A stretch of DNA of 64,000 nt from Comamonadaceae bacterium (GTDB lineage: Bacteria > Pseudomonadota > Gammaproteobacteria > Burkholderiales > Burkholderiaceae), in the NCBI GenBank assembly GCA_947374535.1, contig CANCCJ010000006.1, positions 1 to 64,000 of the forward strand. The letters are read 5' to 3'. The translations under genes were made by a program, and so were the position numbers. The notes under the pieces are model-generated. The model had not been told where the DNA came from and searched no databases. It was given only the letters and a program-made list of their open reading frames with translations. Shown piece after piece: positions 35,691-45,293 of the stretch; position 1 is the stretch's first letter; the number at the start of each line of letters is the position of its first letter.

Positions 35691-38600
35691 ATGAACGCCC
35701 CCTTGCCCGAGCACATTCGCCGCGCCCTCGATGCCGTGACGCTGGACGACAAATACAGCCTTGATGTGGGTCGTGCGTTCATGAGCGGCGTGCAAGCCTT
35801 GGTCAAGCTGCCCATGCTGCAGCGCCAACGCGACGCGATGCAAGGCAAAAATACCGCAGGTTTTATCAGCGGCTATCGCGGCTCTCCCCTTGGCACGTAT
35901 GACCAGGCTTTGTGGAAAGCCAAGCCTTATCTGCAAGCGCAACACATAGTCTTTCAACCGGGTGTGAACGAAGAGCTGGCGGCTACGGCCTTGTGGGGCA
36001 CGCAGCAACTCGGATTTGCACCTGCGGGCAGCAACAAGTTTGATGGTGTGTTTGGCATTTGGTACGGCAAGGGCCCGGGCGTGGACCGGTGCTCGGATGT
36101 GTTCAAGCACGCCAACATGGCGGGCACCACGGCATGGGGCGGTGTGCTGGCCGTGGCGGGCGATGACCATGTGGCCAAGAGTTCGACTGCCGCACACCAA
36201 AGTGACCACATTTTCAAAGCCTGTGGCACGCCCGTGTTCTTTCCCAGCAGCGTGCAAGAAATTTTGGACTTGGGTTTACACGCCATCGCCATGAGTCGCT
36301 TCAGCGGCGTGTGGTCGGGCATGAAAACGATTCAAGAAATTGTGGAGTCAAGTACTACCGCGGTGATTGACCCCGAGCGGGTGAACATCGTCATGCCTGA
36401 GTTCGATATGCCGGCCGGTGGCCTGCACATTCGCTGGCCCGACACCGCGCTCGAGCAAGAGGCGCGCTTGTTTGACTACAAATGGTACGCAGCCCTCGCC
36501 TACGTACGCGCCAACCGTTTGAACCATAACGTGATTGAAGGTCCGAATGACAGATTGGGTTTGATCGCCAGTGGCAAAGCGTTCAACGACACCCGTCAAG
36601 CCCTGCTCGACTTGGGGTTGGACGACGCCACCTGTCGCCGCCTTGGTATTCGCTTGCACAAAGTGGCCGTGGTGTGGCCGCTAGAGGCGCAGCTCACACG
36701 CGAGTTTGCCAGCGGCTTGCAAGAGATTTTGGTGATCGAGGAAAAGCGCCAAGTCATTGAGTACCAACTGAAAGAAGAGTTGTACAACTGGCGCGCCGAT
36801 GTGCGGCCCAATGTGTTGGGCAAGTTCAACGACATGGGCGCGAGCCAAGGACATGAAAACCCTTTCGGAGGTGGCGGCGAATGGTCCATGCCCAACCCCA
36901 GTGCCAACACTTTGCTCCGCGCGAATGCCGATTTGAATCCCGCCCTGATAGCCAAAGCCATTGCGCAGCGCGTGCTCAAGCTGGGTGTGGACGCGGACAC
37001 CACGACACGCATTCACGCGCAGTTGGCCATCATCAGCGCCAAAGAACAGGCCATGACAGAGGTCACGTTGAAGGCAGATCGTCAGCCTTGGTTCTGCTCG
37101 GGCTGCCCGCACAACACCTCCACCAAAGTGCCAGAAGGCTCGCGTGCCATGGCGGGCATTGGTTGCCATTTCATGGTGTTGTGGATGGACCGCGACACGC
37201 ACGGTTTCACACAAATGGGCGGCGAAGGCGTGCCGTGGGTGGGTCAGCAACCGTTTGTGAACGAGCAGCACATGTTTGCCAACTTGGGCGACGGCACTTA
37301 CTTCCACAGCGGCATCTTGGCCATTCGCCAAAGCATTGCGGCGGGCGTGAACATCACCTACAAAATTTTGTACAACGATGCGGTGGCCATGACGGGCGGC
37401 CAGCCCGTGGGCGAACGGGCTGGCGTTGCAGGCAGCTTGGCAGCTTCGGGCCATACCGTGTTGCAAATTGCACAAAGCATGAAAGCCGAAGGCGCGCAGC
37501 GCATCACCGTGGTGACGGACGAGCCAGAAAAATATGAAGGCGCCGGCTTGGTCGACGGCGTGGCTGTGTTTCACCGCGACGAGCTAGACCGCATCCAACG
37601 TGAGATGCGCGAGATCAAAGGCTGCACCGTCATCATCTACGACCAAACCTGTGCCACCGAAAAACGCCGCCGTCGCAAACGCGGCACGATGGTCGATCCT
37701 GCGGTGCGTGTGGTGATCAACGAACTGGTGTGCGAAGGCTGTGGCGACTGTGGCGTGCAAAGCAACTGCTTGAGCGTGGAGCCACTTGAAACCGAATTTG
37801 GCCGCAAGCGCACCATCAACCAAAGCACCTGCAACAAAGACATGAGTTGCTTGAAAGGCTTTTGCCCCAGCTTCGTCACTGTCGAAGGTGGCAGTTTGAA
37901 GAAAAAAGCCAAAGGCGTGTCGCGCATCGCGTTGCCAGCGCTGGAGTTGCCTGAGCCCATACTGCCGGATACCACCCAAGCGTGGGGCATGGTGGTGGCG
38001 GGTGTGGGCGGCACAGGCGTCATCACCATCGGCCAGTTGCTGGGCATGGCCGCGCACATCGAAGGCAAAGGCATCGTCACGCAAGATGCGGCGGGGCTCG
38101 CGCAAAAAGGCGGCGCCACCTGGAGCCATGTGCTGATTGCCAACCGTCAAGACGACATTCGCACCACGCGCGTTGGCATGGCGGCAGCAGACCTCGTCAT
38201 CGGTTGCGACCCCATCGTGGTGGCGGGGAAAGAAACCTTGCAACGCATGCGCGCCGGTCGCACGCATGTGGCACTCAACGCGCACAGCGCACCTACAGCG
38301 GCTTTTGTGCACAACGCCAACTGGCAGAACCCCGGCGACGAATGCCTGGCTGAAATCATGCACACCGTAGGCCCAGAAGGCGTGAGTGCCTTTGATGCTG
38401 ATCGGGTGGCCACGCAGGTGCTGGGCGACAGCATTTTTGTAAACCCCATGATCTTGGGCTTTGCATGGCAAAAGGGCTGGGTGCCTTTGGGTCATGAGGC
38501 TTTGATGCGTGCCATGGAGCTCAACGACATGGCCGTGGCACAAAACCAAGCGGCCTTCACATGGGGGCGTCACTGCGCCGCGCATGGGGAGGCGGTACAG

Positions 38601-39293
38601 GCCCTGCTCGCGCCAGAGCAAGTGGTGCAGTTTCACAAGCCAGAGGGCCTAGATGCAGTCGTTGCCAAACGCGTAGCTTTTCTTACCGATTACCAAAATG
38701 CGGCTTACGCTAAACGCTACCTTGCGGTAGTCGAACGTGTGCGCGAGGCCGAAGCTGCGCTGCACAAAACCACACTCACCGAAGCCGTGGCGCGCAACCT
38801 GTTCAAACTCATGGCCTACAAGGATGAGTACGAAGTTGCGCGTTTGCACACCGATAAGGCTTTCTTGCAAAAGATCAACGGCATGTTTGAAGGTGACTTC
38901 ACGCTGAATTACCACTTGGCTCCACCACTCATTGCCAAGGTCAACGCCAAAGGCGAGTTGCAAAAGCAAAAGTTTGGGCCGCTCATGCTCATGGGTTTTA
39001 AAGTGCTCAAGCACTTCAAGCGGTTCAGAGGCACTGCCTTCGACGTGTTTGGTTACACGCACGAGCGACGCACAGAGCGGGGCTTGGTCGATGAATACCA
39101 AGCCTGCATGGACCAAGTGATCGCCATGCTCAACATCAGCAACCATTCACTTGCCGTAGAGATTGCCCGTGTACCCGAACAGATCAAAGGCTTTGGTCAT
39201 GTGAAAGCGCGCAACCTCAATGCAGCGAGAGAGAAGTGGACACAGTTGCTAGATAGATGGCGCATCAGCACTTTTGTCACCGCGTTGCCTTAA
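35691..39293 (+). CDS. Indolepyruvate ferredoxin oxidoreductase-type fused protein
   Basis: Oxidoreductase of 1200 aa that decarboxylates aryl or branched 2-oxo acids to acyl-CoA, using thiamine pyrophosphate and iron-sulfur clusters. Its parts are fused: pyrimidine-binding domain with GYRGSPLGTYD (about 61-71), TPP-binding region with CSGCPHNTS (about 466-474) and GCH plus GDGTYFHSG, a cysteine-rich segment CEGCGDCGVQSNC (about 682-694), and a gamma-type domain with GVGGTGVITIGQLLG (about 770-784). The single-chain form is, to my knowledge, common in aerobic proteobacteria. It stands alone with its own promoter gap. Confidence 0.92.
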   Translation: MNAPLPEHIRRALDAVTLDDKYSLDVGRAFMSGVQALVKLPMLQRQRDAMQGKNTAGFISGYRGSPLGTYDQALWKAKPYLQAQHIVFQPGVNEELAATALWGTQQLGFAPAGSNKFDGVFGIWYGKGPGVDRCSDVFKHANMAGTTAWGGVLAVAGDDHVAKSSTAAHQSDHIFKACGTPVFFPSSVQEILDLGLHAIAMSRFSGVWSGMKTIQEIVESSTTAVIDPERVNIVMPEFDMPAGGLHIRWPDTALEQEARLFDYKWYAALAYVRANRLNHNVIEGPNDRLGLIASGKAFNDTRQALLDLGLDDATCRRLGIRLHKVAVVWPLEAQLTREFASGLQEILVIEEKRQVIEYQLKEELYNWRADVRPNVLGKFNDMGASQGHENPFGGGGEWSMPNPSANTLLRANADLNPALIAKAIAQRVLKLGVDADTTTRIHAQLAIISAKEQAMTEVTLKADRQPWFCSGCPHNTSTKVPEGSRAMAGIGCHFMVLWMDRDTHGFTQMGGEGVPWVGQQPFVNEQHMFANLGDGTYFHSGILAIRQSIAAGVNITYKILYNDAVAMTGGQPVGERAGVAGSLAASGHTVLQIAQSMKAEGAQRITVVTDEPEKYEGAGLVDGVAVFHRDELDRIQREMREIKGCTVIIYDQTCATEKRRRRKRGTMVDPAVRVVINELVCEGCGDCGVQSNCLSVEPLETEFGRKRTINQSTCNKDMSCLKGFCPSFVTVEGGSLKKKAKGVSRIALPALELPEPILPDTTQAWGMVVAGVGGTGVITIGQLLGMAAHIEGKGIVTQDAAGLAQKGGATWSHVLIANRQDDIRTTRVGMAAADLVIGCDPIVVAGKETLQRMRAGRTHVALNAHSAPTAAFVHNANWQNPGDECLAEIMHTVGPEGVSAFDADRVATQVLGDSIFVNPMILGFAWQKGWVPLGHEALMRAMELNDMAVAQNQAAFTWGRHCAAHGEAVQALLAPEQVVQFHKPEGLDAVVAKRVAFLTDYQNAAYAKRYLAVVERVREAEAALHKTTLTEAVARNLFKLMAYKDEYEVARLHTDKAFLQKINGMFEGDFTLNYHLAPPLIAKVNAKGELQKQKFGPLMLMGFKVLKHFKRFRGTAFDVFGYTHERRTERGLVDEYQACMDQVIAMLNISNHSLAVEIARVPEQIKGFGHVKARNLNAAREKWTQLLDRWRISTFVTALP

Positions 39294-39315
39294 CAAAGGC
39301 TTAGAACGAGAAGCG

Positions 39316-39534
39316 TTACTCCGCCTCTTGAACGCCCCATTTGATTCGGGCCCACAACCGTTCATGTCCAAAATAAGCAATAGTCGTGTAAAGGTTGCTG
39401 GCAACCACGAATCCAAGTGCGATCTTCGCTGTCCTTGTGAAGAGGTAGATGGCTGTGAAGTCAAAAACCATGATCACAAGGCGGTACGTCAGCGCTTTGA
39501 TCACTGATCGAGTAACGAGTTCAGTTTGGTGCAT
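39316..39534 (-). CDS. DUF2061 small membrane protein
   Basis: Protein of 72 aa with two hydrophobic segments (about 17-33 and 38-56) and the RSVIKALTYRLV start and YFGHERLW motif of DUF2061. The family is unstudied. It reads against the fused oxidoreductase and away from yajC. Confidence 0.88.
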   Translation of the reverse strand: MHQTELVTRSVIKALTYRLVIMVFDFTAIYLFTRTAKIALGFVVASNLYTTIAYFGHERLWARIKWGVQEAE

Positions 39535-39580
39535 GACGAACCTCTGGGTGACTCAATGTTGCTGTGGTCTCAAATTATCT

Positions 39581-39617
39581 TGCAGTAACCATGGCAAAGC
39601 CCCATGGTTTGGCTGCA
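39581..39617. repeat. Hairpin-forming inverted repeat upstream of yajC
   Basis: TGCAG-T-AACCATGG (39581-39594) pairs with CCATGGTT-TGG-CTGCA (39602-39617): 8 bp perfect plus 5 bp beyond a small internal loop, with a 7-nt loop. No T run follows on either strand, so it is not an ordinary terminator. It lies in the 175-bp gap between DUF2061 and yajC; an operator or a 5' RNA element is possible. Confidence 0.5.
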
Positions 39618-39640
39618 AGGGCGCGGACTAACCAGCCGCA

Positions 39641-39646
39641 TACAAT
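39641..39646 (+). promoter_or_regulatory. Candidate -10 box of yajC-secDF
   Basis: TACAAT, 5 of 6 matches to TATAAT, 64 bp before the GTG start. No good -35 hexamer is found at 16-18 bp upstream, so this is weak. Confidence 0.3.
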
Positions 39647-39657
39647 CCGCAATTGGT

Positions 39658-39684
39658 CTGCTGGGGCGTTTTGCACCCCAGCAG
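39658..39684 (+). promoter_or_regulatory. 5'-UTR hairpin of yajC
   Basis: CTGCTGGGG (39658-39666) and CCCCAGCAG (39676-39684) form a perfect 9-bp stem with a 9-nt loop, ending 25 bp before the GTG of yajC. A ribosome binding site GGAG follows the hairpin. It may stabilise the transcript or tune translation. Confidence 0.45.
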
Positions 39685-39709
39685 CAGTCCCTCAATTTGG
39701 AGTTTGACC

Positions 39710-40039
39710 GTGTTGATTTCTTCTGCTTTTGCCCAAACCGCTCCTGCCGCTGCTGCAGGCAACGACATCATGTCTTCTCTCCAAGGCATGCTGCCTTTGG
39801 TGTTGATGTTTGTGGTGTTGTATTTCGTGATGATTCGCCCACAAATGAAGCGTCAAAAAGAACACAAAGCCATGATCGAAGCCATCGCCAAAGGCGACGA
39901 AGTGGCCACCGCCGGCGGCTTGCTTGGCAAGGTGACCAAGTTGGCTGAAGGCACTGTGAGCTTGGAAATCGCTGCTGGTGTTGAAGTGCAAGTGCAGCGC
40001 CAAGCTGTGGTGCAAGTTCTGCCCAAAGGCTCTGTTTAA
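39710..40039 (+). CDS. yajC: Preprotein translocase subunit YajC
   Basis: Small inner-membrane partner of SecDF-SecYEG. The 109-aa protein has one membrane segment (about 25-45, LPLVLMFVVLYFVMIRP) and the typical RPQMKRQKEH and GDEVATAGGLLGKV motifs. The GTG at 39710 is chosen because GGAG lies 7-10 bp upstream and the N-terminus then reads like the family (MLISSAFAQ...). An upstream extension to 39653 would run through the UTR hairpin. secD follows 27 bp downstream. Confidence 0.93.
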   Translation: MLISSAFAQTAPAAAAGNDIMSSLQGMLPLVLMFVVLYFVMIRPQMKRQKEHKAMIEAIAKGDEVATAGGLLGKVTKLAEGTVSLEIAAGVEVQVQRQAVVQVLPKGSV

Positions 40040-40066
40040 TACGTAGCAACTGACGACGAAGCGATC

Positions 40067-41920
40067 ATGAACCGTTACCCCCTTTGGAAGTACGCGATCA
40101 TCGTGATCGCTTTGGTTGTCGGCAGCCTCTACACGCTGCCTAACTTTTTTGGCGAAGCGCCTGCGGTGCAGGTGTCGGCGGCCAAGTCCTCGGTCAAGGT
40201 GGATGCTGCCGTGCAAGAGCGCGTGCAAGCGGCTTTGGCAGCGGCCAAGCTCACGCCCGAGGTGTTGACTTTGGACAACGGCTCGCTCAAAGCGCGCTTT
40301 GACAACACCGACAGCCAGCTCAAAGCCAAGGACGCGATCCAGCAGGCCTTGGTGCCCGATGCCAACGATGCCTCGTATGTGGTGGCCTTAAATTTGTTGG
40401 CCCGTTCTCCCGCTTGGCTGTCTGCCTTGCACGCAGCGCCCATGTATTTGGGTTTGGACTTGCGTGGTGGCGTGCACTTCATGTTGCAAGTGGACATGCC
40501 TGCTGCATTGACCAAGAAGGCCGAATCGTTGGCCGGTGACATTCGCACGGGTTTGCGCGAGAAAAACGTGCGTCACAGCGGTATTACCCGCAACAACCAA
40601 ACCATCGAGATTCGTTTCCGCGATATGGAAACCCTCGAAGCTGCGCAACGCGTGATTCAAGACCAGTTCTTGGACTTGCAAACGACCAGCGCGCCCGATG
40701 GCTCCGATTTCAAGCTTACCGCGGTGATCAACCCCGTTGCCGCTAAGCGCGTGCAAGAGCAAGCGATCAAGCAAAACATCACCACCTTGCACAACCGAAT
40801 TAACGAACTCGGCGTGGCCGAACCTGTGATTCAACAGCAAGGCACTGACCGCATCGTGGTGCAACTGCCTGGCGTGCAAGACACCGCCAAGGCCAAAGAC
40901 ATTTTGGGTCGCACCGCGACGCTGGAAATTCGCATGGTGGACGACAGCGCCGAAGCCCGCTCCGCTGAGTTTGGCAACGGCCCTGTGCCGTTTGGCACCG
41001 AGCGCTTTCTTGAGCGCAGCGGCCAAGCGGTGATCGTGAAAAAACAAGTCATCTTGACCGGTGAAAACCTCACCGATGCACAACCCGGCTTTGACACCCA
41101 AAACCAAGAAGCGGCTGTGCATCTGACGCTCGACGCTAAGGGCGCGCGCATCTTCAAAGACGTGACGCGTGAAAGTGTGGGCAAGCGCATGGCTATTTTG
41201 TTGTTTGAAAAAGGCAAGGGCGAAGTCGTCACTGCGCCCGTCATTCGCAGCGAAATCGGCGGTGGCCGCGTGCAAATTTCTGGCCGCATGAGCACCGTGG
41301 AAGCCAATGACACGGCGTTGTTGTTGCGCGCTGGTTCGCTTGCCGCGCCGATGGAAATCATCGAAGAACGCACCATTGGCCCAAGCCTCGGTGCTGAAAA
41401 TATCGCCAAAGGTTTTGACTCCGTCACTTGGGGCTTTGTGGCCGTGACCGCTTTCATGTGTATCTACTACATGTTGTTCGGCGTGTTCTCTAGCGTGTCG
41501 CTGGCGGTGAACTTGCTGCTGTTGGTGGCTGTGCTCTCCATGTTGCAAGCCACCCTCACCCTGCCCGGTATGGCTGCGATGGCCTTGGTGTTGGGTATGG
41601 CGATTGACGCCAACGTGTTGATCAACGAGCGCGTGCGCGAAGAGTTGCGCAATGGGGCGTCGCCACAGTCAGCGATTCATGCGGGCTATGACCGTGCTTG
41701 GGCGACCATCCTTGACTCCAACGTCACGACCCTGATTGCTGGCTTGGCCCTGTTGGCCTTTGGCTCTGGCCCTGTGCGCGGCTTTGCCGTGGTGCATTGC
41801 TTGGGTATTTTGACCAGCATGTTCTCTGCGGTGTTCTTCTCGCGTGGCTTAGTCAACGTTTGGTATGGCCGCAAGAAGAAATTGCAAAGCGTGTCTATCG
41901 GCACCGTGTGGCGCGCTTAA
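40067..41920 (+). CDS. secD: Protein translocase subunit SecD
   Basis: Inner-membrane RND-like component that uses the proton gradient to help proteins leave the Sec channel. The 617-aa protein has a first membrane segment (about 6-24), the D1 motif LDLRGGVHFMLQVD (about 125-138), a large periplasmic P1 region and a five-TM bundle containing MAIDANVLINERVREE (about 510-525). Length is normal. It is in operon with yajC and secF. Confidence 0.96.
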   Translation: MNRYPLWKYAIIVIALVVGSLYTLPNFFGEAPAVQVSAAKSSVKVDAAVQERVQAALAAAKLTPEVLTLDNGSLKARFDNTDSQLKAKDAIQQALVPDANDASYVVALNLLARSPAWLSALHAAPMYLGLDLRGGVHFMLQVDMPAALTKKAESLAGDIRTGLREKNVRHSGITRNNQTIEIRFRDMETLEAAQRVIQDQFLDLQTTSAPDGSDFKLTAVINPVAAKRVQEQAIKQNITTLHNRINELGVAEPVIQQQGTDRIVVQLPGVQDTAKAKDILGRTATLEIRMVDDSAEARSAEFGNGPVPFGTERFLERSGQAVIVKKQVILTGENLTDAQPGFDTQNQEAAVHLTLDAKGARIFKDVTRESVGKRMAILLFEKGKGEVVTAPVIRSEIGGGRVQISGRMSTVEANDTALLLRAGSLAAPMEIIEERTIGPSLGAENIAKGFDSVTWGFVAVTAFMCIYYMLFGVFSSVSLAVNLLLLVAVLSMLQATLTLPGMAAMALVLGMAIDANVLINERVREELRNGASPQSAIHAGYDRAWATILDSNVTTLIAGLALLAFGSGPVRGFAVVHCLGILTSMFSAVFFSRGLVNVWYGRKKKLQSVSIGTVWRA

Positions 41921-41947
41921 GCGCAGCGACAAGAAAGAAATTGAGCC

Positions 41948-42901
41948 ATGGAATTTTTCAAGATCCGTAAAGACATCCCGTTCATGAAGAACGCGATTGC
42001 GTTCAACGCCATCTCGTTCATCACGTTTGTGGCCGCGGTGTTCTTCTTGTTCAGCCGAGGTTTGCACCTGTCGGTCGAGTTCACGGGCGGCACGCTGATG
42101 GAAGTTAGCTACAGCCAACCCGCCGATCTCAACGCCGTGCGCGACCAAATCGCCAAGCTCGGTTTCTCCGACGTGCAAGTGCAAAACTTTGGCACCGCAC
42201 GCGATGTGATGATTCGCATGCCTGCGGTCAAGGGTCAAAGCTCCGCGCAGCAAAGCGAACAAGTGCTGACCGCACTCAAGGCGACAGACGCCAATGTGCA
42301 ACTGCGCCGAACCGAATTTGTGGGCCCACAAGTGGGCGACGAATTGGCGGCTGACGGCCTGAAGGCTTTGGCCTTTGTGGTGGTGGGCATCATGATTTAT
42401 TTGGCCATGCGCTTCGAGTGGAAGTTCGCTGTAGCCGCCATCATTGCGAACTTGCATGACGTGGTCATCATCTTGGGATTCTTTGCGTTCTTTCAGTGGG
42501 AGTTCTCGTTGCCTGTGCTCGCTGCCGTGCTCGCGGTGTTGGGCTACTCCGTCAACGAATCCGTTGTGATTTTTGACCGTATCCGCGAAAACTTCCGTCG
42601 TTATCGCAAGATGCACACGGTCGAAATCATCGACAACGCCATCACCTCCACTATCAGCCGCACCATCATCACCCACGGTTGTACGCAGCTCATGGTGTTG
42701 TCGATGTTGCTGTTCGGTGGCGCCACGCTGCACTACTTTGCGCTGGCGCTGACCATCGGCATTTGCTTTGGTATTTACTCATCCGTGTTCGTGGCTGCGG
42801 CCATTGCGATGTGGTTGGGCATTCGCCGGGATGACCTGATCAAGCACACCACCAAGGTGGCCGGTGATCCTGACGACGAGAATTCGGGCGCTGTCGTTTA
42901 G
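41948..42901 (+). CDS. secF: Protein translocase subunit SecF
   Basis: Partner of SecD. The 317-aa protein has an N-terminal membrane segment (about 20-37), FTGGTLMEV (about 47-55), a periplasmic domain and a five-TM bundle with YSVNESVVIFDRIRENF (about 201-217). It ends the yajC-secD-secF operon and is followed by a clear terminator. Confidence 0.96.
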   Translation: MEFFKIRKDIPFMKNAIAFNAISFITFVAAVFFLFSRGLHLSVEFTGGTLMEVSYSQPADLNAVRDQIAKLGFSDVQVQNFGTARDVMIRMPAVKGQSSAQQSEQVLTALKATDANVQLRRTEFVGPQVGDELAADGLKALAFVVVGIMIYLAMRFEWKFAVAAIIANLHDVVIILGFFAFFQWEFSLPVLAAVLAVLGYSVNESVVIFDRIRENFRRYRKMHTVEIIDNAITSTISRTIITHGCTQLMVLSMLLFGGATLHYFALALTIGICFGIYSSVFVAAAIAMWLGIRRDDLIKHTTKVAGDPDDENSGAVV

Positions 42902-42920
42902 GCCTAGATGCTTCAAATGG

Positions 42921-42948
42921 AAAAGCCGGTTTGCGAACCGGCTTTTTT
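42921..42948 (+). terminator. Terminator of yajC-secD-secF
   Basis: A perfect 11-bp stem AAAAGCCGGTT (42921-42931) / AACCGGCTTTT (42936-42946) with a TGCG loop continues into a run of six T. It starts 20 bp after the secF stop, between convergent secF and smg; the A-rich 5' side means it could serve both directions. Confidence 0.92.
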
Positions 42949-42967
42949 GTGTCTTGGCGAATCGTGA

Positions 42968-43450
42968 TTAGTGCGCTACGCGATGGGGAGCGTCACACAG
43001 CTCATCCAGCACCAAAGCGTCGGGCTCTAGGCCGATGCTCCAGTACACCATGAGCACGATGATTTTGAGGTCGTTCAAATCCATGGGGTGGCCGGGGATG
43101 GCCATGGCGCGGTCGAGCACGATTTCGCGCATGTGAGGCGACAGCACATCGGCGGATTCAAGGAAGTTGATGAAACCCAAGCAGGCCGCACCCAAGTGGT
43201 CTTGCTCAGCCACCGAGTAAACGCGCATGCTGTGTGCGGATTCGGTGTGGTGTTCGCGCTTGGCTTGGCTGATGTCGATCAGCTCGGTTTTGTGCGATGC
43301 CAAGTTGAGCTCGTCGAGCCACGACAAAGCTTGTTGGATGTCATCTACTTCAAAACCCGCAGCGCTGAGTTTGCGGCCCAGCTGCTCTAGCTCGGGACAC
43401 GCATCGCCTCGCCAGTAGTTTTCATAGACGAATACGAGCACTTCAAACAT
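42968..43450 (-). CDS. smg: Smg family protein (DUF494)
   Basis: Protein of 160 aa with the Smg N-terminus MFEVLVFVYENYW and mostly helical sequence ending in LNDLKIIVLMVYWSIGLEPDALVLDELCD. The start is placed at ATG 43450 because E. coli Smg begins at the matching residue; ATG 43465 would add five residues. It sits downstream of dprA, the conserved smf-smg order. Function uncertain. Confidence 0.92.
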   Translation of the reverse strand: MFEVLVFVYENYWRGDACPELEQLGRKLSAAGFEVDDIQQALSWLDELNLASHKTELIDISQAKREHHTESAHSMRVYSVAEQDHLGAACLGFINFLESADVLSPHMREIVLDRAMAIPGHPMDLNDLKIIVLMVYWSIGLEPDALVLDELCDAPHRVAH

Positions 43451-43507
43451 GGATCCAATGTACATGGTTTTTATGTCATCACTTTTGATGAATGTCAGTG
43501 TTCTCTC

Positions 43508-44671
43508 TCAAACCGTGGCCAAGCGTTGAAACAAACCGCCGGGCAAACGACCCACTGCGCCGTCCAGTTCCAGCGTGAGCAACTGCGCCTGCAAGCTCGC
43601 AGTGTCTAAGCCGCAGCGGGCTTGCAGCGCGTCTAGGCTGACGGGCGAATAGCCCATGTGGGCGAGCAGTGGATGTTCGCTTGCATTGAATGAATGGGCG
43701 TTGTCTGCATCCTTGGTTTGGCCCAACGCATCGCCAAACAAATGAGTTTGTTGCTGCGGCGCGAGTTGCAATTCTTCCAACACGTCTTGCGCTTTCTCGA
43801 CCAGCTTCGCGCCTTGGCGAATCAGCGCATGGCAGCCGTGTGATTGCGTGGCGTGGATGGAGCCCGGAATGGCCAGCACTTCGCGGTTCAAATCCAGCGC
43901 CATCTTGGCGGTGATGAGCGAGCCCGATTTCAACGCCGCTTCCACCACCAAGGTGCCTAAGCCCAACGCCGCAATGATTCGGTTGCGCTTGGGGAAGTTG
44001 TGCGCCAGCGGTGCCGTCCCCAGCAAGTATTCGCTGATGAGTAAGCCGTGCAAGGCAATGTCGTGCGCCAGTGTTTGGTGCTGGCGCGGATACACGCGGT
44101 CTAGCCCCGTGCCCACCACGGCGACCGTGTGCCAATGGTCAGAAGCTGCGCGCCCTTTGCCGCCGCGTAACGCCCCCTTATGTGCCGCGCCGTCCACGCC
44201 CAGCGCCAAGCCCGATACCACGCACAGGCCCGCAGCGGAGAGCGCCTCGCCAAACTGCTCTGCTGTTTGTGCGCCTTGAGGCGTGGGGTTGCGGCTGCCC
44301 ACGATGGCCACGGCGTTGCCCAAGCGCGTGTGGGTTTGGCCTGCCACGTAAATCAACAACGGGGGATCGGCCAGTTGCAGCAGCTCGGGTGGGTAATGTG
44401 CATCGCCCAGTGTCCACAGCGCGTGGTTGTGTGTGTCGGGTTGGTGCGTCAGCCATTGGTGGGTCCGCACGCATTGCACAGCGAGCTCATTGGACATGGC
44501 CAGTAAGGCGCGTGCTTGCTTGGGCGTGGCAACTTGGCACAAGACAGCCTCGGTTTGCTCAAACACCGCTTGGGGGTTGCCAAAGCAGGCCAGCAGCCGA
44601 CGCGCTGCGTCGTTGCCCACGCCGTCTGTCATGCTCAAGCGCAGCCACGCGCGCAACTCGTCTTTGTCCAT
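43508..44671 (-). CDS. dprA: DNA processing protein DprA
   Basis: Protein of 387 aa that loads RecA on incoming single-stranded DNA during natural transformation. The Rossmann-like core (about 90-300) has VGSRNPTPQGAQTAEQF (about 123-139), SGLALGVDGAAHKGAL and TLVVEA...SGSLITA. An N-terminal SAM-like region and a C-terminal winged-helix (about 325-385) complete the family plan. Together with pilA it indicates competence potential. It diverges from def and precedes smg. Confidence 0.94.
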   Translation of the reverse strand: MDKDELRAWLRLSMTDGVGNDAARRLLACFGNPQAVFEQTEAVLCQVATPKQARALLAMSNELAVQCVRTHQWLTHQPDTHNHALWTLGDAHYPPELLQLADPPLLIYVAGQTHTRLGNAVAIVGSRNPTPQGAQTAEQFGEALSAAGLCVVSGLALGVDGAAHKGALRGGKGRAASDHWHTVAVVGTGLDRVYPRQHQTLAHDIALHGLLISEYLLGTAPLAHNFPKRNRIIAALGLGTLVVEAALKSGSLITAKMALDLNREVLAIPGSIHATQSHGCHALIRQGAKLVEKAQDVLEELQLAPQQQTHLFGDALGQTKDADNAHSFNASEHPLLAHMGYSPVSLDALQARCGLDTASLQAQLLTLELDGAVGRLPGGLFQRLATV

Positions 44672-44772
44672 GTGCCCCTCCTCCTTTGGAATGTGAAATC
44701 CATTGTCAGAACGGGTGTGGGGAATAGGCGTGGCCGAAGGTCGAAAACTTCAAAAGCGGAGACAATAAAGAC

Positions 44773-45279
44773 ATGCCCAAGTTAGACATCCTTCGATACC
44801 CCGATCCCAAGCTTCACACCGTCGCCAAGCCCGTGAAAGAGATAGACGCGCGCATCAAAACCCTGATTGCCGACATGCTGGAAACCATGTACGACGCCAA
44901 CGGCATCGGCCTAGCCGCCACGCAAGTGGATGTGCACGAGCGCTTGGTGGTGATTGACACCTCGGAAGAGCGCGACGAAGCCATGGTGCTCATCAACCCC
45001 GAAATCACGTGGATGGGTGACGAGCGCGTCAAGGGCGACGAAGGCTGTTTGTCGGTGCCCGGCATTTATGACGGCGTCGAGCGAGCCACGCAGGTGAAGG
45101 TCAAAGCCCTCGACGAGCACGGCAAAGAGCGCACCATCGAAGCCGAAGGTCTGCTGGCCGTGTGCATTCAGCACGAGCTGGACCATTTGATGGGCAAGGT
45201 GTTTGTCGAATACCTGTCGCCGTTAAAGCGCAACCGCATCAAAACCAAAATGCTCAAAGCCCTGCGTGACGACGAATAA
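44773..45279 (+). CDS. def: Peptide deformylase
   Basis: Iron enzyme removing the formyl group from new proteins. The 168-aa protein has all three motifs: GIGLAATQ (44-51), EGCLS (90-94; metal-binding Cys92) and HELDH (134-138). It is followed 14 bp later by fmt, the usual pair handling N-terminal formyl-methionine. Confidence 0.97.
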   Translation: MPKLDILRYPDPKLHTVAKPVKEIDARIKTLIADMLETMYDANGIGLAATQVDVHERLVVIDTSEERDEAMVLINPEITWMGDERVKGDEGCLSVPGIYDGVERATQVKVKALDEHGKERTIEAEGLLAVCIQHELDHLMGKVFVEYLSPLKRNRIKTKMLKALRDDE

Positions 45280-45293
45280 ATAACCCAATCTTT

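Noticed and set aside
41849..42733. Long open frame opposite secF (294 codons)
   Set aside because: Antisense shadow of secD/secF with His/Gln-rich low-complexity translation.
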